Below the pieces are notes generated by a model, which was given only the letters and a program-made list of their open reading frames with translations, ran no database searches and was not told the DNA's origin. The position numbers and the translations under genes are program-made. Below are positions 36,053 through 47,703 of a stretch of DNA of 64,000 nucleotides, in pieces. The DNA is from Rhexocercosporidium sp. MPI-PUGE-AT-0058 (taxonomy: Eukaryota > Ascomycota > Leotiomycetes > Helotiales), in contig JAGTJL010000007.1 in the NCBI GenBank assembly GCA_020746875.1, positions 2,170,001-2,234,000 on the forward strand. Reading direction: 5' to 3'. Each line of letters opens with the position of its first letter. Positions within the stretch are counted from its first letter, which is position 1.

Positions 36053-36474
36053 CTTAATTTCTACTATAGTAGTAGGGTACCAAGCTTTAAATCGTGCATG
36101 TGGCCTAAGTTCGTCTACTTGTTTAACGTTTTAATTAATATTACTAACAATTTAAAAGAAAATCTCATTTATAAAGAAAGGAAAAAGATTCCAAAAGCAT
36201 TAATAAAAGCAATAGAGCTAGGTAGGCGTATCTCAGGCTAAAAATTAGGACAAGGAAAAGGAGTAAATAGCCCTAGGCCTTCGGGGATAGGTTTTGCCTT
36301 TAGGCGAAATGTCCTATTAAGGATAAGATCAGGTTGCATACCCTCGGCCATCTTAAAGTTTCTTAATTACATACAATTTAAGTGTATTATGGGAATTCTA
36401 CAATAGTAAATGCGAGGGATAAACAGCCCATCGCGCAGGGCAACACCCCCCTACAAGATCACCACTTACCCCAC

Positions 36475-36499
36475 GCTAAAATGTGCCTATGGCGCTTAA
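36475..36499 (-). repeat. Right terminal inverted repeat of the piggyBac-like element plus TTAA
   Basis: Inverted copy of the left end; TTAA target site at 36496-36499. Confidence 0.75.
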
Positions 36500-38410
36500 T
36501 AGGATAGATTCGACTGCTTATATAATTCGAAGGAGTCGAGAGAGGGAATCGGGCTGCTTTGTCGTTGCCTTCAGACAAAGCGCGTTTCAGAGCTAGGGGC
36601 TCCGGGCGGTCCAAGCCTGCGTCATCATAAGCTGGGGTATCAGGAGAGGAACGCAGATTAGATAGTACAGGAACTATTAGAGGGAATAGAACTGGTATCT
36701 ATGGGAAACACCGCGTGAAGGATACAAATTCAGCGCCAGATTGCTAGAATGTTCGACGAAAGGCCTAAAAAAGCCTTAGGCACTATATCAATACTCTTAT
36801 GTGGTGCTGAATGACGATGATCGGCGACGTGATGGTTGGTACCGCATAAAATGAGGGTCAAAAATAACAATCATTGAGAGTTAGGAACTGAAGCCGATTT
36901 TGAAGTTTACTTGTATAGACAGCAGCAACCCACCAAAGTCTGAAACAGCGAGGCAAGCCACAAGGCAAAGCCACCAGCTTACGAGCCACAGCATTTATGC
37001 GCCACAGAATTGGGAGATTACATAAGATATGACTAAAAAGCCGACACGCCAAAGTCCCCGCGCTCTCTCTCTCTTCGAAGAACCTTCTCTCTGAGCTTAT
37101 CAGCTCATTTCGAAGGCATAAGGAAACAAAGAACTTACAGTGAGCTTCGATTACGGTGCCTTCTTTCCATGCTGTCTTTAATTCGATAAACCATAGTTTA
37201 GTCTGAACTAGACTTAATACAGTTACTCTAGCTTTCGGTTACTGAACGAAAGAAGGTTTCCAGTGGGTCTCCCCCTTTTACCGTACCTAAGGGAAGGGAA
37301 TTACGGGGTAGGTCTCGTCTAGCCTGGTGTTTACTTTCGCTAATTACCTGTAGGAATTCGTGGGGACAAGCAGATTAGATTATTCAACATTATTATTCTA
37401 TAGTCAATAGTAGGATAATTTGCAGCTCATCACTTGGCTCGATTTCGTCGTCCGTCAACTGGCGGCGAGGCGGGGAGAGCGATTGAGTTACATTTATTTA
37501 TGATGGCGTTTGAAGAAGTCAAGCTTTCTTACGTAGAGTTTGGATTTCAGATAGTAAGGAATCGACGTCGTTAGGCATTGTTTGAGGTGGAGATGATTAA
37601 GGATGAAGAGCGTCGGTTCGCCGTCATCTTTCGGGTTGGAAAAGATAACGCTAGTCTCGAATAAGAAGCAAACATAATTCGGTTCCTGTCTGCTGCCTAA
37701 GTGGGATTCGCGTGCCTTGGCACTGCCAACGGTGAATGAGACCCACTAAGAACCCCCTTCTGTACAGCATGTCGTACTTTAGTACTTTGAGGCTTGTGCC
37801 ACTATCCCCTCCCTGCAATTCCGTGCACCTCGCTAAAGAGCCTGTAGGACCCTGTAAAGCCAGAGAGAAGCCAGAGCCTAATTAAGCGAGCATCACCAAA
37901 AGTGACCCCCTCACCCACCATAAGAAATAGACTATGGACACTGAATCCACGACACGTACCAAAGCAACATAAATTATTATCTAAAGTTAACTTGGCATTA
38001 TTTACGCTCAAATATTGAGGTTTTGCCACTACTATCACGGCTAGCCTTCATCGCTCTTTCTTTCGATTAAAACTACTCTTTTACCTGGTGCCGCCTCCTA
38101 AAGCATCTCTCCCTCTCTCTTTTACACGCCTAACAGTCATATCTGGTAAGAGGTCTTTCCACTGACATCAGGATGCCTGCATCAGTGGGTCCTTGAACTG
38201 TCGATTCCGGCATTTTTAGATATCACGAAGTAGGTAAAGGAAAGAAGGATGATTTTTGTCAGCGACGACAATTCGTCCTGTTCAACAGCAATCAACACTT
38301 CAAAATAATGCCACATTCTCACAACCTAGTAATTAAAAGGGAATATCATTCTTTCAATTTCTCAAACACCAAGTACCTCACATCCATCTCCCATCCATCA
38401 CCTTTCCAGC
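36500..38410. other. Intergenic region, no gene seen
   Basis: Normal base composition returns after the transposon. It holds the second 45-bp hairpin repeat at 37075-37119. Short frames (for example 36858-37052 minus) have no recognised family. Confidence 0.4.
37075..37119 (+). repeat. 45-bp hairpin repeat, copy 2
   Basis: Exact duplicate of 24308-24352, on the opposite side of the transposon nest and in the same orientation. Confidence 0.8.
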
Positions 38411-38923
38411 TTAAGATACCGTCTCCTCCTCAGCAGGAGCAAAGTAGGCCATACTGCTAACCTCCATCTCATTCTCGTTCCAGACATCGTCTCCAGTATT
38501 TGCAGAGTATCCTTGACCTTCGCCAATATATGCCCCATCCATACCCTGCCACGGCTCGTCCACCATGCTTTGCATCAGCCATGTCTGGACGGGCAAGCCT
38601 CCGTTGTTATTGTCGTTATTGTTGTGTGCAGCCATGTGAGTGGTGTTGAAGCTTGATTGAGTCTGCTGGGGTCTGTTGAAGTTCATGTAGGTTGAGGTTG
38701 TTGAGGTCGAGTGGTTGTACTCATGGACATTCATGGTGGAAGAGTTGTCGATGTGAGCGGCATCGTCGGTGGTTGCGGTGGAACGGCGGCTGCCGTTGGA
38801 AGAGTTGCCTATGGTAGAAGACATATCGTGTTCGGCAAAACTGGTGTTCGCGGCTGCATTGTGACGGCGTGAAGAAGCCTTGCTGCTTTTGCCTGCTGCT
38901 TGATATTCCTTTTTGGGGGCCAT
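38411..38923 (-). CDS. Low-complexity Ser/Thr/Asn-rich hypothetical protein
   Basis: Single-exon frame of 170 aa, family not recognised. A basic N-terminus (MAPKKEYQAAGKSSKASSRR) precedes a Ser/Thr/Asn/His-rich middle that includes an Asn/Asp-rich tract (HNNNDNNNGG). The C-terminal 60 residues are acidic and aromatic (QTWLMQSMVDEPWQGMDG, then many Glu) and could act as an activation-type or interaction segment. There is no signal peptide or membrane helix. Codon use and clean ATG-to-stop structure make it plausible, but no homologous pattern supports it. Confidence 0.5.
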   Translation of the reverse strand: MAPKKEYQAAGKSSKASSRRHNAAANTSFAEHDMSSTIGNSSNGSRRSTATTDDAAHIDNSSTMNVHEYNHSTSTTSTYMNFNRPQQTQSSFNTTHMAAHNNNDNNNGGLPVQTWLMQSMVDEPWQGMDGAYIGEGQGYSANTGDDVWNENEMEVSSMAYFAPAEEETVS

Positions 38924-39928
38924 GATGATGTTTGGAGTAGAGGAAGGAGGACTTGGAGTAAGAATGGAGGAGTGGAGGGTGGATGTGAGTCCGAAATGTA
39001 GACAGAAGCTTGGAATTTACCGAAATGACTTGCTCTTGAGAAGATGTCGAAAAATGTGAGCTGGAGAGGATGAGAGAGAAGAGTGTATTTCGCTGATGGG
39101 TTGAGATGATTTATATCCACTCTCACATGGAAACGCATCTTTCTGAGAACAAGTCTTTTGCTCTGTTGCATTGATTCAGCTCACCGAACATCAACCCAAC
39201 ATACCGCTCGATGACGGTTTTGTAAAGAACAAATGAATCTTTCGCGTATATCTACTTGCGCTTGAAGAGTTTGTCACAGGCCAGTAGGAGCCAATTCCCG
39301 CAATCCAAGCAAAGGTTCATTAACGTAGTCTCGTCGCACAGCAGCAGCACGAGGCTGTCTCAGCCCCAGCATTGCGATCGTATGTATCATGACAGCTCAT
39401 TCCGTCGATGTTCAGTCATTAGCACGACATTTCCCCTGCATTCTCCCATATCTCAATGAAGGTTTTGTCATAGGCCAATGATGTTGAAGATACCCCTTCT
39501 ATATGCAGGTCAGGTTCAGCGGTCAGTGTCGACGAATTGGGGTGGCCAGATGCAGGAAGGTGCGCAGGCAACATTCTGAGCCTGACGGGTTCGTAATTGG
39601 CGAATGACAATTCGGCATGCGGCCAGCCTCATGCACGCCTGAAATCTGGATGGGCGCCACATCGAGGGTGTGAAGGTTTTGTTCTGAACCAATAACATTC
39701 TCGTGCACCCTCGCTTTATCGCTGAGTCATCGAGGAGCTGGGAAGTAGTAAAAGAGCCAGCCTCGACACAGATTTCTCCCCATTTTCTTCTTATTTCTTC
39801 TTACTTGACTTTCCCCATCTTCAAAACGAAGCTTTGGCCTGAGCTATTCTTCTCATTGCCTTCAGTTTGTGTTCATCCATTCTTTCTGCAGCCCTGCTTC
39901 GTGAGCGTTGTTTGATCTGACCGCCAAG
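38924..39928. promoter_or_regulatory. Divergent intergenic region
   Basis: Promoter space between the low-complexity gene and the Clr5-ankyrin gene. No other gene supported. Confidence 0.4.
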
Positions 39929-42900
39929 ATGGAGCCACAATGGGAGCTTCATAGGCAGCGAATCAAAGAGCTCTACATCGACCAAAAGAAGACGGTGGAT
40001 GATATTAGACGCCTCATGAAAGAAGAACGCAATTTCTCTGCAAGGTCAATACCACCCTATTTGGGTCTCAGAATGTTGGATCGAGTTAAGCAGAGTGTCT
40101 AACATACTTATAGCAATACTGGATATGAACGACACTTGAGGAAGTGGAAGCTCACAAAGAATGTCGACGGAACTGTTATTCAACTCGCCAAAATAGGAAT
40201 GGAGAGGCGCGAGGGGGAGCTCAAAGACACGGAAGTCTACTTCAGGGGCGTCCACATCCCCAAACTCGTCATTCGGAAGAAGGCGGCTCGCTGTCGCATG
40301 TCTACGATGGAGCGACATCAGCGTGAGTTTAGGCCATTCACTCTAGATGCCAGAGATTTAACTTTCCGCGCAGTGATGAGAAGTACTGCACCTCCAGAAC
40401 TAATCCTGATCACGCCTACTTCCGAGGACTACATGGCATGTGTGATGTCAAACGATCTTCCTTGGATATACTTTCAGAAACAGGTAGCCTCATTCGGTTC
40501 GTTCTATCTACCATTACTGATCAGTTCTTGCCTGATGACTGATTCTAGTGAACATCGATCATATACTTGGCATGTCAAGGGAGGTGATGAGGCTCATGAT
40601 ACCAAGTCTTTCTCCTAGCCCCTCGCAGCTAGTTGATGTGCATCTGAATCAAATTATCCAACATCTATGCGTGATCATGCCTGTTGAAGGAGATGACTAT
40701 GTTACGGATAGTCTTAAGAAAATCTTCGGAAACAATGATCATGAGGCCACAACAGAGTTCCTCAAACTCGCGGTATATTTGGTGTCAAACAAATTTTGGG
40801 ACATGTATTATGGTCACCCGGGAAGGATATTTTGCGATCATCTCGTTCGGTGGTTCCAGCTAGACCGTAATCGCACATTCCTTCGCGAGATTCTCTCGAA
40901 CAAGACACCAACAATAGAGGCCTTCATGGAGGGTATTTTTGCTAGTGCCGTGTATGCTGAAGATTTGGAAATGCTGGTGGACTTCCTGCGGTCGGGCATC
41001 AATCCCAACATCCTCGTTCCAGCCTCATGGGCTCAAGAAACACCGATCGTGAGCTTTTCTCGAAGTGGAAATATTAGACTGGTCAAAATCTTTCTTGACG
41101 CAGGCGGCAACTTGAATGGTTTACATACTTGGCGCAACCCACTCCTGGCGGCCGCCAGAGCCGGACACTCTGAAGTAGTTGAGCTCCTCGTATCGCGAGG
41201 CGCTGCTGTGGACGTGTGTGCTTGTGGGGGAGAAGTCCACGATTGCCAGACTTCAGCCCTTCAATGGTGCGCTTTGGCGGGAAATTTTGAGATGGCGAGG
41301 TTCCTCCTTGATAAAGGGGCCCGGATCGATGCAATCTCTGGGGACTGCGGGAGTGCGCTTGAATGCGCGCTTCGTACTGAAGCAACCAGGCTCGTCGATA
41401 TGCTCTTGGAGCGCGGCGCCGATGTTAATTGCGAGCCGACAGGACACGGCAACACGCCCCTGCAGTCCGCAGCCATGAGCGGCAGTTCCCCGCTCGTTCA
41501 ACGTCTCTTAGGGCTCGGCGCCGACGTCAATGGCAGTCCAGCAGTATATGGGCGGACCGCTCTCCAACACGCGGCTAGCAACGGAGACCTTGAAATGTGC
41601 CAAATCTTGATGCAAGCTGGCGCTGAAGTGAATGCCGCCCCAGGTGCAATACCATGGGGTTTTCTTCCCACCACAGCCCTTGGCGCCGCAGTGAAATCCG
41701 GGAACCATTCACTTGTGACTTTCATGCTGCAGTGTGGAGCTAATCCCAACGATGATCGTGGGTTCGATACCGCATTGGAGGCAGCGACGGACCTGGGGGA
41801 TGCTGGAGCCGTTCGAATTCTTCTTTCAGCCGGAGCTGACCCGAGCCGAGATCAATCATTCGCCAACGCTTGCCGTAAAGAGCATATGCAACTACTTTCG
41901 GTTCTGATTGAATATCTCCCTAGTAGGGAGGCTCGGATTTCCGAAGAAGCTTTATGCGCTGCAGTCGAGTCGCAAAACGCCGGTGTTGTTCAGCTCCTGC
42001 TGGATGCAGGTTTTTGCCCAAGTGACGTCATGACCAGTGGCGGCCCCAGAACAGACTCACTGGCAAAGGCGATCGAACTTGGGAACCCTCAAATAATCGA
42101 AGCTCTTCTCAAAGCAGGAGCGCCCTACAAGAACTTTCCATCTCCACGGGAGAGTGGCTTAGACCCGCTCCAGATGGCATGCTGGAAGGCAAACAAGGGC
42201 TTGGTCCACTATCTTTTGAAGCATGGAGCTGATCTCAACAGACCAGCCGCTAGGGGTTGTGGACGAACTGCTCTCCAGGCTGCGGTGGAGTCCAGAGACA
42301 CCGAGCTCATTCTACTTCTTCTAAGAGAGGGGGCAGATGTGAATGCACCACCTGCTGCTAAGTTTGGAGTGACGGCATTATATGCAGCTATCGACCGTGG
42401 GAATGCTAATTTGGTTGAAGTGCTGTTGGAAGGAGGAGTCGATGTCCATACATTGGCTTATCTTGGGCTGTACCCGAGGAACTCCTTGCAACGCGCCGCA
42501 GAGCAGGGAGACAATGAAATAATCCACATGCTTATAGCTCACGGCGCTGACGTGAATTCGCCACCATATGCCTCTTCTGGTAAGACAGGTCTCCAAGCAG
42601 CTGCTTTCAAGGGGCATTACCGAACAGTAAAACTGCTGCTCCAGAATGGAGCCAATGTCAATTCACCTCCAGCGCCCTTTCATGGGCGCACAGCGCTTCA
42701 AGCTGCTGCTCAAGGTGGATATCTACGTATCGCAGAAGTTCTCCTTGAGAACGGAGCACATGTAGATGTACGGGGAACCGGAGATTATTACCGGACTCCC
42801 CTTGAAGCAGCCGCAGAAAAGGGGCATATAGATATGCTGAAACTGCTTCTCAATGCTGGAGCGGATATCACCAGAACTGAGGGAGGACGTCAACAGCTGA

Positions 42901-42977
42901 AGAATGCTATACTCTATGCAACTGAGAGGGGTCATGATGCAGCAGCAAAATTTCTCAAATATCATCGGATCTGTTGA
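39929..42977 (+). CDS. Clr5-domain ankyrin-repeat protein
   Basis: Exons 39929-40044, 40114-40496 and 40549-42977 give 975 aa; both introns (69 and 52 nt) keep phase. The N-terminal Clr5 domain is completed only by splicing: MEPQWELHRQRIKELYIDQK, then NFSASNTGYERHLRKWKLTKN, the form shared by many ascomycete proteins and presumed to bind DNA or protein. A helical middle region (about residues 90-300) follows. From about residue 300 to the end there are some 18 ankyrin units. Good examples are GRTALQHAASNGDLEMCQIL, GKTGLQAAAFKGHYRTVKLL and GRTALQAAAQGGYLRIAEVL, with ADVN-type turns. There is no NACHT or kinase domain. Role unknown; ankyrin arrays of this quality usually bind partner proteins. 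Confidence 0.9.
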
Positions 42978-43406
42978 GGCTACCATAATGTTAGATATTC
43001 GAGCATATCCTTTACAAATCCCGAGTACTACAAGTAGCTGCTTTTACAATTTCAGAGTCAATAAACAATCCACTTGAGAGCATGCTGGTGACCAAAGCAA
43101 CTCGCGACTTCGACTTTGCAAGACGTGATGTCATTTATGGGTGCTGATTGCTATTGAGAAAAGTTGCCAATTGTGGCCAGGAGTCAGCAGTATTTGGGCA
43201 TTAAGCAGCCTAAAGCTACCATGATGACTAAACTCGGGCTACAGTAATCGTATTTGTTTACACCCCTAAGCGAGGTGTGACCTGCATAACCGTATAGAGT
43301 ATGAAAGAGGACACCGCAATCGAAGCTCATTGTACCCCGAGATATGTCCAAATGATATCAAATTAATAAACCAGTTCTGTATAATAAGCTTTAGCCCTTC
43401 CGTAAT
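42978..43406. other. Intergenic region, no gene seen
   Basis: 3' flank of the Clr5-ankyrin gene; nothing recognised. Confidence 0.4.
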
Positions 43407-43824
43407 CTAAAAACATAAAATCCCCCCTGACGGATACCCTAAAGGTAATAACATTATTCCAGAACGCTTTACAAATACATCGGTACTCGGTAGGTAGCTG
43501 GAGAATCCCTGTAGGGTACTATCTCCTAGCCTCTCCTTAGGTATACGTCGAGCTATAAGTAGCTTGCTATCAACTGAGAATGCAACTGCAGTGACTGAAG
43601 AAGAGTGGTCCTCGAGCACCTGCAGCGCCGCGCTCCGATGCGTTTGAACTCTTGGCTTTTTCTGGATCTAAGAAAGTATGTAGTACTCGAATACTTTCCT
43701 CATAAGACTCTGTCTGTTCTAGGTCGAAAAGACGTGCTGAACCACATAACTGAAGAGGTGTTTGCTCAATAATAGAGCGGTTGTGTAAGGCAAATCGCTT
43801 TGCGTCGTGAACAAACACGCGCAA
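43407..43824 (-). pseudogene. Decayed NACHT-WD40 (NWD/HET-E-like) fragment
   Basis: Two overlapping minus-strand frames carry family sequence. Upstream: VHDAKRFALHNRSIIEQTPL with QLCGSARLF, the conserved linker between NACHT and WD40 repeats in NWD proteins. Downstream, in another frame: LEDHSSSVTAVAFSVDSKLL, the beginning of a WD40 repeat. The two are separated by a frame change near 43600, and sequence normally lying between them is missing. No NACHT or further WD repeats are visible. This is a remnant, not a working gene. Confidence 0.7.
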
Positions 43825-45489
43825 TTTGGGACTTGGGACTTGTACTAACTAACCTCAGAGGACTTAGCCAATTCCAATCATAAAATTTACTACGAGAGAT
43901 TACCGAAACATAAACCTCTAAAGATAATATTGGTTGAATTCCTTCTGACGTCTTACCTATCCATCTTAGTGCCCCAAGCTAGTGTTGTAAATGACCCGGC
44001 AGAAACCTTATCTTCTTGGGAAGTTTACTCTCACGTCATTCTGCCCATGACTTTGTCTGTAATGCTGAAGTTCGATAAAAAGGCTTCCTTGAAGAGCTTT
44101 ATCAGGAATGTCTGTTATCTCGCAGATATGTTGCTCTAAGGATATCTTCTGCTTAGTGGCTCCTAGTCTTTGAATTGCTCAAAGTCAGAGTACCTGTCAA
44201 TTTTCTCGTCACAATGGGTAGGTTCCAGCGACGTAGGGACAGACGATACTCATTAAAAGAAAAATCGCCGTCTTTTCCACCAACCCCTCAAAGGGAGCCA
44301 AGCTCAAGCCGATGCTAACGTGCACCCAAGAAACCCTGCTTCTCATTGGCACACCACCAAAACACCGTGCAGACTGCAGTAAGCACCTTAATCCCACACC
44401 CGCAGCGGCATCTCTCGCCCGTCAGCCACTCGGCTCTTTGATTTCCAATCGGTACATGTTGCAGATCTTCAAACAAAGACCAACAGGCATTCCATACCCG
44501 AGTAGAATACCGCAATGCTTGCTGAGAAATTCAGAAGCTAGATGAGGCTAAACGAGGGGTAAACAAACCTCTCACTTCAAGCGGCCGCTCTCCGAGCTCC
44601 ACATATTTTACCCGGAGAGTTGTCAACGCCGTCGCCCGACTCTAGAATCAATTTCTCAGCATTTCATTTCTTCTTCAACAATTGTCACGCCAGCATCGCC
44701 TTCCTCACAACCTCCCCTAGGTAGCACCGAATATCTGTACCGGGTTTCAAAGCAAGCATACGAAGTAGATGAAGCAATTCCATAAACTCGACGAAACCTA
44801 CCACCAAAAAAAAATGGTCCAACGGGAAACAGTGGCGAACTGTAAAAAACCCCACCTCCCACACCACAACACACAATCCCACCCAGCCAGCCCCACCACG
44901 ATTTCCTAAGCAGCAGCAAAACTGCTTACATTATATCCTGTAAGCTACTGTTCTAGCGAGCGGTGAGCAGACTCCGCTCCGGATTTGAATCTTTCTGCCA
45001 TTATGGCATCATGATGTCAGGGATGGAGGCGCCTGATGCAATTGCCGTGATTGGGCAATTCCTTCCAAGACCCACAGGGGTGTTACAGAAAAGAGTTTCT
45101 GGCTAGTCAGGTAGGCGCGTCCATTACCTGTAAGTATGGGAGAAAGCCTAGGTACTTTTAGGTGGGTATGTAGAAAAGACAGGTTGAGAGCTGGAAACCG
45201 CTAGAAAGACATGCAGATTCCACTGTGGCTCTTCCTGAGTAGTATCCTGTTTGCGCTTTCCTGGCACGAGATGGCGTCGTTTGTGAGGTCGGGCTTCCAA
45301 TTGGGAGGCAGGAGTGGAGGAGGAGGAGGGGTGGGTGCAGGTACGAGGGGTATAAGAGCTGTCCTCCCCTCTTTCGCCTTCTTCAACAAACATCCAACTA
45401 CAATTACGACTACAGCTACGATTTCTCCCCTCTACAAAGCAACAAACACGCCTTCAACACACAAACACTTCTCCACAAGCACCGCAAGC
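43825..45489. other. Intergenic region, no gene seen
   Basis: Only short frames. The frame leading into the nitroreductase is open from 45211. Confidence 0.4.
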
Positions 45490-46261
45490 ATGTCCTCCAA
45501 AGCCTTCCTCGACACCATCAAGGCCCGCCGTACCTACTATGCTCTCAAGAAGGAGAGCACCATCTCCGACGCCCAGATCCAGGAGATTATCAAGCAGGCG
45601 GTCCTACACGTCCCTTCGTCGTTCAATAGCCAGAGCACGCGAGTTGTACTCTTGGTCAAGGAGGAACATGATAAACTATGGGAGATCACGAAGGACACAT
45701 TGAAGGCTATTGTCAGTAAGGATCAGTGGACGGCTACAGAGCAGAAGTTGAATGGGTTTAAGGCTGGCTATGGAACTGTGAGTTTCCCCCCTATGTTTTC
45801 TTTGCTTTTATCTGCGTTTTTGTGCGAGTGCCGCATATAGTGGGCTGTCATGGTGTCACAATGTCCTACCCCGCCACCTCATTCTCCTTCCCTATCCTCA
45901 ATTCACATCTCAAAGACACCTTACTAACATCCCTCCCCAACAGGTCCTCTTCTTCGAATCCCGCTCCACCGTCTCAGGCATGCAAGAGAAGTTCGCCACC
46001 TACGCCGACAAGTTCCCACTCTGGGCCACCCAATCCGACGCTATGCACCAATTCACAATCTGGACTGCCTTGGAGGCCGAAGGACTCGGCGCAAACCTCC
46101 AGCACTACAACCCATTGATCGATCAGAAGGTTGCGGAGACTTGGGGCATCGATGCCGATTGGGTTCTCAATGCTCAATTGGTATTCGGTACGCCCGCCGG
46201 AGAGGCGGGTGATAAGAGTTTCTTGCCTGTTGAGGATCGATTCAAGAGTTTTGGTGTTTAG
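45490..46261 (+). CDS. Nitroreductase-family oxidoreductase (Hbn1/Frm2-like)
   Basis: FMN-dependent reductase family implicated in redox and lipid signalling in yeast. Exon 1 is 45490-45777, the intron 45778-45943 (166 nt, GTGAGT...CAACAG) and exon 2 45944-46261, giving 201 aa, the usual length. Marks include FLDTIKARRTYYALKKESTI at the N-terminus (FMN phosphate-binding Arg pair), VLHVPSSFNSQSTRVVLLV, AGYGTVLFFE across the splice and EGLGANLQHYNPLID near the C-terminus. The frame is open back to an ATG at 45211. That 93-residue extension ends in a Ser/Thr-rich HKHFSTSTAS stretch and could be a mitochondrial presequence, so two start forms are possible. Confidence 0.88.
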
Positions 46262-47703
46262 ATTGATTATTTGTGGGACATGACGGACTAGGGATGGGAT
46301 GCATTGCTGGTGTTTTTAACGGTGGGAGTTGAAAGCGGATGCTGGGTTGATTGATTGCATGGAAATTACATTGTGTTGCATTGCTTTGCTGCATCAACAC
46401 CAGCTCACGAAAGTAGCTAGGTACGACTAGCATCGAACTTGATACCAACATTTTCTTTCGCGCATACCTCACTTGATTCAATCAGAGAGCATCTTCAATT
46501 CCCCCCCCCCCCCCCAATGCCATCCATACGACCCTCCATGACCGCGAGTCATCAGAAAATAAGTAGCAACCAGACGACAGCTAGCCTTATGGGCTGGACT
46601 CACCAAGCAGGGAGCGGCCGCATAGAGGGGTACTCCGTAAAACTACCCCTCCATCCAGTCTATGTTTCCTACTAATTACTACAAATATCTCCGAACACAA
46701 TCTTTCGATATTCTCAAAACATGCCATCTATACCCTTATATCCTCACGCTTTCGTATTTGCAGATTTGTATTGAGAAGAGAAGAGAGAGAGGACAAGAAG
46801 GGAAAGAGCTAATTAGTTTGTAGGGTGAAAAATCTTTATCTGAAGAGATCTGAAGAGGAGAGGTGGGGTAGGAAGGAGAGTGGAGTGGAGAGGGGAAAAG
46901 GGTCCTTTCAGATGAGAGGGAAGAGGGACGGGGGGCGGGGGGCAGAGTTGGGTAAGGTCCGCGATATCCGCATTAGCCGTCTGTCTGTCTGCTCGTCCTC
47001 GTCGTCTATTGGTGAACTTGCTTTCGCGCGTTGGTTAACTTAGTACGTACAAAGTAGTACAGTTGGAGACTATCGCTACATAATAGAACACATTTTTCTG
47101 ATTAAGTGACAAAGCATTTCCTTTTTGGTGTTGATATAGATATAATGTGGTGCTAGTACTGTAGGTAGTACGGTGTATGTCAACCAAACAAAGGGAAGGA
47201 GGAAGATGTATAAACTACGCATGCATGCTTAAGGTTCTTTTCTTGTAGAGTATTCTTGGGATTAGGGAAAGTTTAGATATAGCTGGTTGGGGTATGATGC
47301 ACTTGGGAAGTGTCCCCACCCCCTCCCCCCAAAAAAGAGTCTTCCCTCCCGTTTCTCTATCTGCCCAGACTTCACCTAGCAATGTCAACGGTCGTTCGAT
47401 CACGTGACAGTCACAAGAGCACCCTTCGGTTGTCTTGGTCGGCGAGAAAGTGAGAGGGCAGGTGCTTGGGTATGAAGCTTTTCCTTTTGGGTTGCTGGTG
47501 AGTCTCTTCTGAAGGCGTTTCTGGGTTTTGCGTGGGCTTCGAGGCAGATTCCGCATGTCCTTTCAGCGCATCGGGTCACCATCAACAGCCAATGGGCGGA
47601 GGACGAGGCTTAAGCCTCAAGATGCAAAGCCTCGACCTGGTGGTCATATCTCGACAACGACTCTCTTCATGTCGCCTCTTTGCCAAACCTCATTACAAGT
47701 TCG
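46262..47703. other. Intergenic region with poly-C tract
   Basis: No gene supported. It contains a run of 15 C at 46501-46515 and purine-rich stretches around 46780-46940. Confidence 0.4.
46501..46515. repeat. Homopolymer (C)15
   Basis: Fifteen C in a row, a likely site of length variation. Confidence 0.9.

Larger units (their letters stand above)
27290..36290 (-). pseudogene. piggyBac-type transposase remnant, two halves
   Basis: The N-terminal part lies at about 36290-36053 and the rest at 28406-27290, separated by the Copia insertion. Across the junction the frame continues: ...EIKV then YLRILIYIKLY and IDDY followed by a stop where the family has Trp. Further on, ILNNLFILNKLIVYLRELGF corresponds to the DN-FT...LR-x-x-G region around the second catalytic Asp. 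A stop-NDNAFTLF stretch matches W-x-DN, and FIGAVDVSNQLKSY matches MGGVD-x-x-DQL. About 400 nt at 27720-27300 read in a single frame interrupted only by TAG, TAA and TGA codons at places expected for Trp or Gln, the pattern left by RIP. It cannot be functional. Confidence 0.85.
26805..36495 (-). mobile_element. piggyBac-like DNA transposon, RIP-degraded and split by a Copia element
   Basis: Left end reads GCGCCAT then CACATTTTAGC; the reverse complement of the right end reads the same two blocks with a slightly shorter spacer (AGG in place of CCCTTA). A TTAA follows the right end and TCAA precedes the left end, as expected for piggyBac insertion. Removing the 7641-bp Copia element and one 5-bp duplication leaves about 2045 bp, a normal size for the superfamily. 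The transposase frame is on the minus strand and full of stops. The whole block is AT-rich, in contrast to both flanks. Confidence 0.85.

Noticed and set aside
36858..37052. 64-codon minus-strand frame rich in Trp and Arg just outside the piggyBac element
   Set aside because: Short, no recognised family, no neighbouring exon.
37690..37775. Stretch resembling the 3' end of fungal 5S rRNA (CCCCCTTCTGTACAGCATGT)
   Set aside because: The upstream 5S body and internal promoter boxes are not recognisable, and the similarity covers only about 20 bases.
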